From Halieaceae bacterium (lineage in GTDB: Bacteria; Pseudomonadota; Gammaproteobacteria; Pseudomonadales; Halieaceae), in assembly GCA_002683395.1 (NCBI GenBank), contig NYTG01000010.1, positions 1 to 5,422 on the forward strand: a stretch of DNA of 5,422 nt. Reading direction: 5' to 3'. Of the stretch, positions 1 through 5,302 are shown piece by piece (within the stretch, counting starts at the first letter, position 1; every line of letters starts with the position of its first letter). Both the position numbers and the translations under genes were made by a program. Below the pieces are notes generated by a model. It ran no database searches, was not told the DNA's origin, and worked only from the letters and a program-made list of their open reading frames with translations.

Positions 1-37
1 CTCTGGGTTGCGGCAGCGAGATCCGATGCGCCAGATC

Positions 38-67
38 TTGCTATGTATTAATGATATGTTTTTATAT
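38..67 (+). promoter_or_regulatory. Possible promoter of the amidase operon
   Basis: TTGCTA (38-43) as -35 and TTATAT (62-67) as -10, with an 18-base gap, is the best sigma70-like pair I can find before the first gene. The -10 is a weak match. The pair would bracket the inverted repeat at 51-70, so repressor binding would block it. Confidence 0.3.
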
Positions 68-70
68 CAT
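49..70. promoter_or_regulatory. Putative GntR operator before the amidase operon
   Basis: TAATGATAT (49-57) is an exact 9-base match to words before the membrane gene and before gntR. It forms an inverted repeat with ATATCAT at 64-70 (ATGATAT, 6-base spacer, ATATCAT). The repeat ends 33 bases before the amidase start codon and overlaps the likely core promoter, as expected of a repressor site. The match is seen directly; binding by the local GntR protein is inference. Confidence 0.6.
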
Positions 71-93
71 GATGCTTTGCCTATCAGCAAAAC

Positions 94-97
94 AGGA
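94..97 (+). promoter_or_regulatory. Ribosome binding site deciding the amidase start
   Basis: AGGA, 6 bases before the ATG at 104. It supports that start over the ATG codons further upstream in the same frame (8, 26, 56), which lie in or before the promoter region and have no comparable site. Confidence 0.6.
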
Positions 98-103
98 ATA
101 ACG

Positions 104-769
104 ATGGAAACCAGCGACCTTACTGCACGTCAGATCTATCAGGGAATCAAAGACAACCCCAGCCGCGCCCGTTTTGGTTTCGGTCATAAAGCTATCCTTG
201 TGAACATAGACCTGCAGAAGGCGTATACCCGCCCCGATCTTTTTAAAACCGCTTATGAAACTGATCCTCACCAACTGGATTACGTGAATCAATTGGCTAC
301 GTCTTTTCGTGCACTGGATTGGCCGGTGGTGTGGACCTCTGTGGCTTTTATGGAGTCAGGAGAGGACTGTGGGGTGTGGGGGACGCGCACTGATACGCCG
401 GATTCGCTTCAGAATATTAAGTTTGGTTCCGAGCGTGCAGCGTTTGATGATCGGCTCAATATTGATCATCAGCGCGACGTCATCTACTGCAAAAAAATGC
501 CTTCGGCTTTTTTTGAAACCGCGCTGCAGTCGCTCTGTGTCTGGCATCAGGTGGATACCGTGATCATGACCGGGGGTTCTACCAGTGGCTGTATTCGCGC
601 CACGGCCGTTGATTCGCTATCGCGAGGTTACCGTACGATTGTCCCCGAGGAATGTGTGGCGGATAAGCACGAGAGCTACCATTTTGCGAATCTGACAGAT
701 TTGTCGATCAAATATGCTGATGTACTGGGTGTGGGTGAGGTGCTCGACTGGCTCTCGCAGCAGGGTTGA
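104..769 (+). CDS. Isochorismatase-family amidohydrolase, N-carbamoylsarcosine amidase-like
   Basis: A 221-residue cysteine hydrolase of the isochorismatase fold, expected to cleave a small amide or N-carbamoyl compound in the cytoplasm. The family triad is visible: Asp36 in VNIDLQKAY, Lys131 in KKMPSAFF, and nucleophile Cys163 in GGSTSGCIRATAVD, with the usual cis-peptide Gly-Gly-Ser-Thr region just before the Cys. The C-terminal CVADKHESYHFANLTDLSIKYADV stretch (about 184-207) and YTRPDLF near residue 41 resemble N-carbamoylsarcosine amidases more than nicotinamidases. The ATG at 104 is chosen because AGGA (94-97) sits 6 bases upstream; the frame is open further up, but that part overlaps the probable promoter. 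It is the first gene of an operon, and the next gene starts 2 bases after its stop. Family is secure. The substrate (N-carbamoylsarcosine, maleamate-like or another amide) is not. Confidence 0.9.
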   Translation: METSDLTARQIYQGIKDNPSRARFGFGHKAILVNIDLQKAYTRPDLFKTAYETDPHQLDYVNQLATSFRALDWPVVWTSVAFMESGEDCGVWGTRTDTPDSLQNIKFGSERAAFDDRLNIDHQRDVIYCKKMPSAFFETALQSLCVWHQVDTVIMTGGSTSGCIRATAVDSLSRGYRTIVPEECVADKHESYHFANLTDLSIKYADVLGVGEVLDWLSQQG

Positions 770-771
770 GC

Positions 772-1695
772 ATGAGCGGTACAACACAACACGCTGAGCT
801 TGCGCTCTACGACTACAGTCCCTACGAACGGCGCCCCAAAATCGAGTGGCCCAATGGCGCGCGCCTGGCGTTCTGGGTGGCTCCCAATATTGAATTTTAC
901 GAGTTGGATCCGCCCCTCAATCCGCACCGGAAGCCCTGGCCGCATCCTTATCCCGCCGTGCCGGGCTACAGTATTCGCGATTATGGAAACCGTGTGGGCC
1001 ATCACCGCCAGATGGCTGTGCTCGATAAATATGGGGTGCGCGGTTCGATTAGTCTGTCGGCGGCGTTATGTGAGCATCACCCCGAGATCATCGCTCTGTG
1101 CGCGGAGCGCAACTGGGAGTTCTTCAGCCACGGTATCTACAACACTCGCTACACCTACGGTCTGAGCGAGGATCAGGAACGCGAGATGATCGAGGATGCC
1201 ATGGTGACGATCGAGCGCGCGGTGGGTCAGCGTCCCGCAGGCTATCTGGCGCCGGCGCTGTCACATTCAAACCACACCATTGATCTCTTTGCCGAGGCCG
1301 GCGGGCTTTACACCTGCGACTTATTCCACGATGACCAGCCTACCTGGGTGAAAACCCGCAGTGGTAAGCCGTTTGTGTCGATTCCTTACTCTCTGGAGCT
1401 CAATGACACCATTGCCTATGTGGTGCAGAAGATGGAGCCGCGTCGCTACGGAGAGATCATTCGCCGTGCCTTCGACCAGCTTTACGAGGAGGGCGCTGAG
1501 AGCGGCACGGTGATGTGCATTCCGACCCACAATTATCAGGTGAGTTGTCCGCATCGGCTGCGCGCTTTTGAAGAGGCACTCGAGTACATCACCGGTCACT
1601 CCGACGTGTGGGTCACGACCGGGCGAGAAATCGCCGAGTACTCGCTGACCCATCTCAGGGATCAGATCGGTGGTCACCCGGAGTTGTCAGCATGA
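772..1695 (+). CDS. PuuE-like polysaccharide deacetylase-superfamily hydrolase, copy 1
   Basis: A 307-residue cytoplasmic protein of the CE4/NodB superfamily, in the branch related to the allantoinase PuuE and cyclic-imide hydrolases, which open cyclic amides rather than deacetylate sugars. Visible landmarks are WVAPNIEFYE (35-44, the position of the first acidic active-site residues), RDYGNRVG (69-76), SHG with His120, GYLAPALSHSN (158-167), CDLFHDD (182-188), PYSLELND (205-212) and PTHNYQVSCPHR with His253 and His261. No signal peptide is seen, which argues against an exported sugar deacetylase. The ATG at 772 follows AGGG (762-765) by 6 bases; a TTG at 766 is in frame but less likely. The last four bases overlap the next gene (ATGA), so the two are probably translationally coupled. 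Expected role: ring opening upstream of the amidase. The substrate is unknown. Confidence 0.85.
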   Translation: MSGTTQHAELALYDYSPYERRPKIEWPNGARLAFWVAPNIEFYELDPPLNPHRKPWPHPYPAVPGYSIRDYGNRVGHHRQMAVLDKYGVRGSISLSAALCEHHPEIIALCAERNWEFFSHGIYNTRYTYGLSEDQEREMIEDAMVTIERAVGQRPAGYLAPALSHSNHTIDLFAEAGGLYTCDLFHDDQPTWVKTRSGKPFVSIPYSLELNDTIAYVVQKMEPRRYGEIIRRAFDQLYEEGAESGTVMCIPTHNYQVSCPHRLRAFEEALEYITGHSDVWVTTGREIAEYSLTHLRDQIGGHPELSA

Positions 1696-2609
1696 GTAAT
1701 GAGTTGCTGGTCTATCCCCGGCGCGATTACGGCATGGATCATGATCGCTACGAGTGGTCGATGCTGCAGGACCGTCCGCCCGTCACTTGGCCGGATGGCA
1801 AGCCCCTCGCCCTGTGGATTAACCTCTCGCTCCAACATTTCCCGCTCTCGGGAGACAGTCCTATTGTGGCACCGCCAGGGGCGCTCACCATGCCCTATCC
1901 TGATCTCAGGCATTACACCTTGAGGGACTATGGCAATCGGGTGGGGATATACCGGCTGCTCAAGTTGATGGAGCAATATCAGGCCTCGCCCTCATTGGCG
2001 ATTTCTGGCGCGTTGGCGGAGCGTTACCCCCAGCTCTTAGAACGGCTCGCAGCAACACCCTTGGAATGGCTGGGCCATGGCTGGAACATGTTGTCGATAC
2101 ACGCGGGTGAGCTAGACCCGCAGACCGAAGCGCAATGGATCCACAATACCCGCGTTGCGCTCGAGGCTTTTACCGACCAGCCGCTTGTTGGCTGGCTGAG
2201 CCCGGCACGCATTCAGAGTGCCAATACGCCCGAGCTGTTGGTGAAAAATGGATTCCGGTACCAATGTGACTGGGTGAACGACGAGCTGCCCTATACCTTC
2301 AGGACCGACGAGGGAGACATGACCTGCCTGCCTTCTAGCCTCGAGCTCGACGATGTCTTCGTGCTGACCCAGAATCTGCATAGCGAAGACAGCTTTGCTC
2401 AGCAGGTGATTGATGCGGCGGACCTGCTGATCAAAGAGGGTCGCGAGCAAGGTGGACGATTGCTATCGCTGAACTTTCATCCCTGGCTTGTGGGTCAACC
2501 GCACCGCATCCGCACGGTCCGCGAGATCCTTCAGGCTCTGCTCGTTGAGCGTGGCGATGCCATTTGGCACGCGTCGCCCAGCCAGATTATCGAAGCCGCG
2601 CAGGCCTAA
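1692..2609 (+). CDS. PuuE-like polysaccharide deacetylase-superfamily hydrolase, copy 2 (paralogue)
   Basis: A 305-residue paralogue of the preceding gene. The two align along their length: LRDYGNRVGIYR (78-89), GHG with His129, GWLSPARIQSANT (167-179), QCDWVNDE (191-198), LPSSLELDD (213-221) and NFHPWLVGQPHR with His263 and His271. The first active-site strand differs: WINLSLQHF (42-50) replaces WVAPNIEFY, so Gln48 falls where copy 1 has Glu41 and Ser46 where it has Asn39. The copies may therefore differ in substrate, or copy 2 may be a non-catalytic partner; this is inference from a hand alignment. The ATG at 1692 overlaps the upstream stop by four bases. An in-frame extension to 1608 runs inside the upstream gene and was not used. 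The stop lies 3 bases from the stop of the convergent membrane gene. Confidence 0.85.
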   Translation: MSNELLVYPRRDYGMDHDRYEWSMLQDRPPVTWPDGKPLALWINLSLQHFPLSGDSPIVAPPGALTMPYPDLRHYTLRDYGNRVGIYRLLKLMEQYQASPSLAISGALAERYPQLLERLAATPLEWLGHGWNMLSIHAGELDPQTEAQWIHNTRVALEAFTDQPLVGWLSPARIQSANTPELLVKNGFRYQCDWVNDELPYTFRTDEGDMTCLPSSLELDDVFVLTQNLHSEDSFAQQVIDAADLLIKEGREQGGRLLSLNFHPWLVGQPHRIRTVREILQALLVERGDAIWHASPSQIIEAAQA

Positions 2610-2612
2610 TCG

Positions 2613-3293
2613 TTAGATCGCCTTGGTTGCACCAAAGAAGGCGACGGAAGCAATGGTGACCCAATAGAAATAAGCGAGACGCTTGCCGAATGCGAGGCTT
2701 TGCTCCAGCTGATTTTCCGCTTGCTGATTCGGTCCGTCCGCCAATACGCGGAACAGCGTGGTCCACTCACGCATAATGAAGCGCAGCTTCAGGCCAATCA
2801 TCAACGTCACGCTATAGAGCAAAATCTTGATCGAGAACCAGTACTGCATCGGCCCGACATTGAAGGGGCCGTAACCGAGAAGCGAGCTGAGCGAAGAGAT
2901 CACTAAAAGCGGGATCAGGATAAAGCGCACTTTCTCATCCCACAGGGTAAGTTGGACCCCGCGGTCGGTCTCACGATAGACATACGCCGAGACGCAAAGT
3001 GTCAACCAGGCAATCGCAAGCACCCACATCGCGATCAGGAAGTCTCCACCGTAGGGTTGCACGCCCCACAAATAGCCCATGTGCAGGCCAAGGGGTAGCA
3101 GGGTGATAATGCCGATGCGCGCCAGGATGTCGATGTGGTAAGCGGTCTGCATGTGCCGGCGCCGCTCTTCCATGGACAGATCTCGGTTAATGACATGGGT
3201 CGACGTATTGAAGACGCCCCATTCCCCACCTAACCAGTAGACCATCGCGATAATGTGCAGCCAGCGCAGCACAGCCAGTTCAGTGATACCCAT
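2613..3293 (-). CDS. Six-helix integral membrane protein, possibly related to the PuuD N-terminal or CopD/DUF2269-type families
   Basis: A 226-residue hydrophobic protein with about six predicted membrane segments, near residues 6-28, 56-76, 85-106, 122-142, 152-171 and 205-221. The first reads LRWLHIIAMVYWLGG. A His followed by Trp-x-Gly in the first helix, plus His53 and His71 around the second, resembles small membrane families such as the membrane domain of urate oxidase PuuD (Urate_ox_N) and DUF2269/CopD-like proteins, where such His residues may bind haem or metal. I cannot assign it firmly. The start at 3293 is chosen because GAGG (3301-3304) lies 7 bases upstream; the frame stays open to 3380 but would cross a clear TATAAT box. 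It is transcribed divergently from gntR and carries the shared operator word in its promoter, so it is probably co-regulated with the amidase operon. It could be a transporter or electron-transfer component. Confidence 0.7.
   Translation of the reverse strand: MGITELAVLRWLHIIAMVYWLGGEWGVFNTSTHVINRDLSMEERRRHMQTAYHIDILARIGIITLLPLGLHMGYLWGVQPYGGDFLIAMWVLAIAWLTLCVSAYVYRETDRGVQLTLWDEKVRFILIPLLVISSLSSLLGYGPFNVGPMQYWFSIKILLYSVTLMIGLKLRFIMREWTTLFRVLADGPNQQAENQLEQSLAFGKRLAYFYWVTIASVAFFGATKAI
2618..2644. other. Hairpin at the convergent end of the first operon and the membrane gene
   Basis: TCGCCTT (2618-2624) pairs with AAGGCGA (2638-2644). An alternative inner pairing is TTGGT (2623-2627) with ACCAA (2631-2635). 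It lies in the last codons of the membrane gene, just past the operon's stop. There is no T-run on either side, so it is at best a weak or bidirectional terminator and may be chance. Confidence 0.3.
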
Positions 3294-3316
3294 CGTTCTG
3301 CCTCTACAGACTAAAC

Positions 3317-3327
3317 ATATATCATTA
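3317..3327. promoter_or_regulatory. Putative GntR operator before the membrane gene
   Basis: ATATATCATTA, identical over 11 bases to the copy before gntR. On the minus strand it reads TAATGATATAT, sharing TAATGATAT with the site before the amidase operon. It overlaps the -10 box of the membrane gene by four bases, so bound protein should block transcription. Confidence 0.6.
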
Positions 3328-3329
3328 TA
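3324..3329 (-). promoter_or_regulatory. -10 box of the membrane gene promoter
   Basis: The minus strand reads TATAAT, a perfect -10 hexamer, 30 bases before the start codon at 3293. No good -35 lies 16-18 bases upstream (the minus strand there is C- and G-rich), so the promoter may be weak or activator-dependent, or the match may be chance in AT-rich DNA. Confidence 0.5.
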
Positions 3330-3423
3330 ACAAAAGGTAACCCCAAACGGGGCTCGGATCGCAGGCTTGGACCCGTGCAAAAGGTGAACACATTGCCGCG
3401 TCTAATGCCTAAAACGCCTATTT

Positions 3424-3433
3424 TGATATATCA
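3424..3433. promoter_or_regulatory. Putative GntR autoregulatory operator (perfect palindrome)
   Basis: TGATATATCA is a perfect 10-base palindrome, 40 bases before the gntR ATG. Together with the next three bases it contains the shared ATATATCATTA word (3426-3436). A dimeric GntR protein binds such twofold-symmetric sites, and autoregulation is common in the family. The sequence differs from the usual HutC-type GT-N-TA-N-AC core. TTGATA (3423-3428) could also serve as a -35, with only poor -10 candidates (ACTTAA at 3446 or TTAAAT at 3448). Confidence 0.65.
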
Positions 3434-3460
3434 TTAGGCTTATCGACTTAAATCCGATTT

Positions 3461-3466
3461 GAGAGG
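3461..3466 (+). promoter_or_regulatory. Ribosome binding site deciding the gntR start
   Basis: GAGAGG, 7 bases before the ATG at 3474. It excludes the in-frame TTG at 3459, which overlaps this site. Confidence 0.65.
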
Positions 3467-3473
3467 CCTTCTC

Positions 3474-4244
3474 ATGGAAGAAGTTTTCAGCCCACATCTT
3501 ATCGGACAGCTATCTAAAGCGTCCCCCACCCCCCTTTATCATCAGCTGTTTTCGCTGTTGAAAGCCCGGATTCTCGACGGCACCCTAGCGCTCGGTTTGC
3601 GTTTGCCCCCTGAAGAACAGCTCGCGGGTCTTTTTAACGTTTCTCGCATTACCGCAAAGCGCGCCATGGATGACCTGGCGGCTGAGGATTTGGTTGAGCG
3701 CCGCCGTGGTCGCGGCACCCATGTGATTTACCAATACTCTCCGAAGCCGGTGCATGCGCCGCTAACGGGAATGCTGCAGGAAATTGAGAGCATGGCGCGT
3801 AATTCCTCGGCGCAGATTCTCGATTACGGTATGCGTGTTCCGCCTCAGGCGGTCCGAGAGGACCTTGGTCTGGCCGATGGCGACACCGCATTGCATTTGC
3901 TGCGGGTACGCGAACGTGATGGCATGAAGTTTGGTCATTACACCAGTTGGACCGCCGGCGTGGAAATGCCTTCTGATGCGGCGATTTTCGAGAATACCCC
4001 TCGATTGAGTTACTTCAGGCAGCAGGGGCTCGAGGTGAGTCACGTGACCCAAACCCTGTCTGCTGTATCGGCGGATGCCGCCGTCGCCACTGCGCTGGGT
4101 GTTTCGCAAGGCAGTCCTTTGCTGAGCTTGACGCGCCGCTCCTACCAAAAGACCGGCGCTGAGAGCGAGCAGATTATGGATTTTCTGATTGTGCTCTATA
4201 ACCCCGAGCAGTTTCAGTATTCCATGGACCTCACCCTCGACTGA
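3474..4244 (+). CDS. GntR-family (HutC/UTRA type) transcriptional regulator
   Basis: A 256-residue DNA-binding regulator. The N-terminal winged helix-turn-helix spans about 18-86: PLYHQLFSLLKARI, LPPEEQLAGLFNVSRITAKRAMDDL (recognition helix around 56-69) and the wing RRRGRGTHV (77-84). About 100-250 is a UTRA ligand-sensing domain of the HutC subfamily, with the typical LRVRERDG strand (143-150) and the closing DFLIVLYNPEQFQY. Such proteins normally bind a pathway substrate or intermediate and release DNA. The ATG at 3474 has GAGAGG (3461-3466) 7 bases upstream; a TTG at 3459 overlaps that site and is rejected. A perfect palindrome about 40 bases upstream suggests autoregulation, and the same word recurs before two other genes here. 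It is most likely the local repressor of this cluster. Its stop is 2 bases from the convergent nitrilase-like gene. Confidence 0.92.
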   Translation: MEEVFSPHLIGQLSKASPTPLYHQLFSLLKARILDGTLALGLRLPPEEQLAGLFNVSRITAKRAMDDLAAEDLVERRRGRGTHVIYQYSPKPVHAPLTGMLQEIESMARNSSAQILDYGMRVPPQAVREDLGLADGDTALHLLRVRERDGMKFGHYTSWTAGVEMPSDAAIFENTPRLSYFRQQGLEVSHVTQTLSAVSADAAVATALGVSQGSPLLSLTRRSYQKTGAESEQIMDFLIVLYNPEQFQYSMDLTLD

Positions 4245-4247
4245 GGT
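4228..4247. other. Hairpin at the convergent end of gntR and the nitrilase-like gene
   Basis: ACCTCA (4228-4233) pairs with TGAGGT (4242-4247) across an 8-base loop, and it contains the gntR stop codon and the edge of the opposing stop. It lacks a T-run. It may slow transcription from both sides; it could also be chance. Confidence 0.25.
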
Positions 4248-5296
4248 TAGATCAGCCCCGCCTTTTTAAGGCCCTCGATCACCAGAGATTGCTGCTTCAT
4301 GAAATGCTCCCGGTCAGGGACTACGACCTCACCGTTGGCCCCCGCGAGATTATCTTCAGGGTAAAAATGTTCCTGTTCGTAGGTAGAACGAAACAGTGAA
4401 AGCCGCTGTCGTGCCATCAGATTAGTCATCGCGGGTTTAGCGCGGACTTCGCGTAATCGCTCGATGTCGATCATGGCGTGGGCCACCATCGATTCACCCG
4501 TATAGGCCTCTGTCATCACCTGCCCTTTGTAATCGACCACCTGGGAATGCCCTTGGGTGGAGTTCTGGGGCACGGGTGAGCCGTGGATGGCCGAGGTATT
4601 GCTGGAGACCACGTAGCACATGTTTTCGTAAGCGCGCGCGCACTTGGCAATATTTTTTGGCGTCGGTCTGGGGCTGCCAACTTCACTCGACGAATGCAGA
4701 ATGACCTCGGCGCCACGAGTCGTGAGCGCTCGGGTAACCTCTGGATAGAGGATCTCTTCAGAGGCGACGCAGGCCAGACGACCGAGCGGTGTATCGGCCA
4801 CGGGGAATAGCCCCTCTTCTCCATAGACTTCTCGATATTGCGACAGCACGTCGTGCGGCGTCGGTGCGTACATTGAAATCAGCCTGCGGTAACGCAGAAT
4901 GACTTCACCTTCATCGTTAATGATGAAGCTGGTCTGAAAGTAGAGGTCGGGGAAGTGAGGATCGAGCTCGTAGGCATTACCCGATAGATAGACGCCCCGG
5001 CTCCGGGCGATCTCACCCATCCGTTCGTACTGGGGGCCGTCCATGGCAATACAGGCTTTGTTGCGCCACTCGCCGATACTTTCGCCCATCGGAAAACTGG
5101 TCAGAAAATACTCGGGCAGCACGACCAATTTCAGGGTGTCTCCGCTGAACGTTCCAATAAAACCTTTGCTGCCGGCGATCAGTTGGTCGACGCGGGCCAA
5201 CGTATCCGACATGGCCTGTTCAACGGCTGCGCGGTCGGCGAGCCGGTTCACGGCATGACAATCCATTTGCAGTGCTAGAGCGGAATAGGGCGTCAC
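4247..5296 (-). CDS. Nitrilase/carbon-nitrogen hydrolase superfamily protein with altered catalytic triad
   Basis: A 349-residue nitrilase-fold protein. Fold landmarks are in order: the first strand SALALQMD (5-12), LVVLPEYF with catalytic-position Glu62, GVYLSGNAYE (101-110), NDEGEVILRYRRLI (127-140), FPVADTPLGRLACV (164-177), SEEILYPEVTRALTTRGAEVILHSSS (179-204) and a C-terminal tail past 300 with FRSTYEQEHF. The family normally has YRK and C-x-D/E-x-x-[FY]-P-E. Here the Lys position is Arg138 and the nucleophile position is Ser179 (codon TCT); the nearest Cys is 176. The family is clear, but normal thiol amidase or nitrilase activity is doubtful. The GTG start at 5296 is chosen because it keeps the first strand complete and GGAG (5306-5309) lies 9 bases upstream; ATG at residue 11 would cut that strand. 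It follows the DUF1330 gene by 6 bases in the same operon. Confidence 0.85.
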   Translation of the reverse strand: MTPYSALALQMDCHAVNRLADRAAVEQAMSDTLARVDQLIAGSKGFIGTFSGDTLKLVVLPEYFLTSFPMGESIGEWRNKACIAMDGPQYERMGEIARSRGVYLSGNAYELDPHFPDLYFQTSFIINDEGEVILRYRRLISMYAPTPHDVLSQYREVYGEEGLFPVADTPLGRLACVASEEILYPEVTRALTTRGAEVILHSSSEVGSPRPTPKNIAKCARAYENMCYVVSSNTSAIHGSPVPQNSTQGHSQVVDYKGQVMTEAYTGESMVAHAMIDIERLREVRAKPAMTNLMARQRLSLFRSTYEQEHFYPEDNLAGANGEVVVPDREHFMKQQSLVIEGLKKAGLI

Positions 5297-5302
5297 AGCG
5301 AA

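Larger units (their letters stand above)
3294..3473. other. Divergent regulatory region between the membrane gene and gntR
   Basis: About 180 bases between two divergent start codons. It is AT-rich at both ends and holds two copies of ATATATCATTA, one near each gene, about 110 bases apart in the same orientation. The middle (about 3335-3415) is GC-richer, and I see no gene, RNA or strong hairpin in it. The spacing would allow one regulator to control both directions or bind both sites together. Confidence 0.7.

Noticed and set aside
1..51. A possible tail of an upstream plus-strand gene: frame 1 is open for 16 codons and ends with TAA at 49-51.
   Set aside because: Too short to recognise as any protein, and such a run is common by chance in GC-rich DNA.
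65..88. The extension translates to YHDALPIS, a peptide often seen when an Illumina adapter end is translated, raising the idea of adapter contamination.
   Set aside because: The bases (GATGCTTTGCCTATC) differ from the adapter (GACGCTCTTCCGATC) at several positions, so the match is only at the protein level and is chance.
8..103. Upstream extension of the amidase frame to earlier ATG codons, adding up to 32 residues.
   Set aside because: The extra residues precede the normal family N-terminus, cross the likely promoter and inverted repeat, and have no ribosome site as good as AGGA before 104.
1608..1691. In-frame 28-residue extension of the second PuuE-like gene.
   Set aside because: It lies wholly inside the upstream gene; the ATG at 1692 gives an ATGA overlap and an N-terminus matching the paralogue's length.
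772..2609. Reading the two CE4-superfamily genes as sugar or chitin deacetylases.
   Set aside because: No signal peptides, no typical Asp-Asp and His-x3-His metal motifs that I can see, and an amidase neighbour; the PuuE-like branch fits better.
3341..3352. CCCC-aaac-GGGG mini-hairpin in the divergent region.
   Set aside because: Only four pairs, no T-run and no link to either start; probably chance.
3294..3380. 29-residue N-terminal extension of the membrane protein.
   Set aside because: It runs through the TATAAT box and the shared operator word, is not signal-peptide-like, and the internal ATG at 3293 has a good GAGG site.
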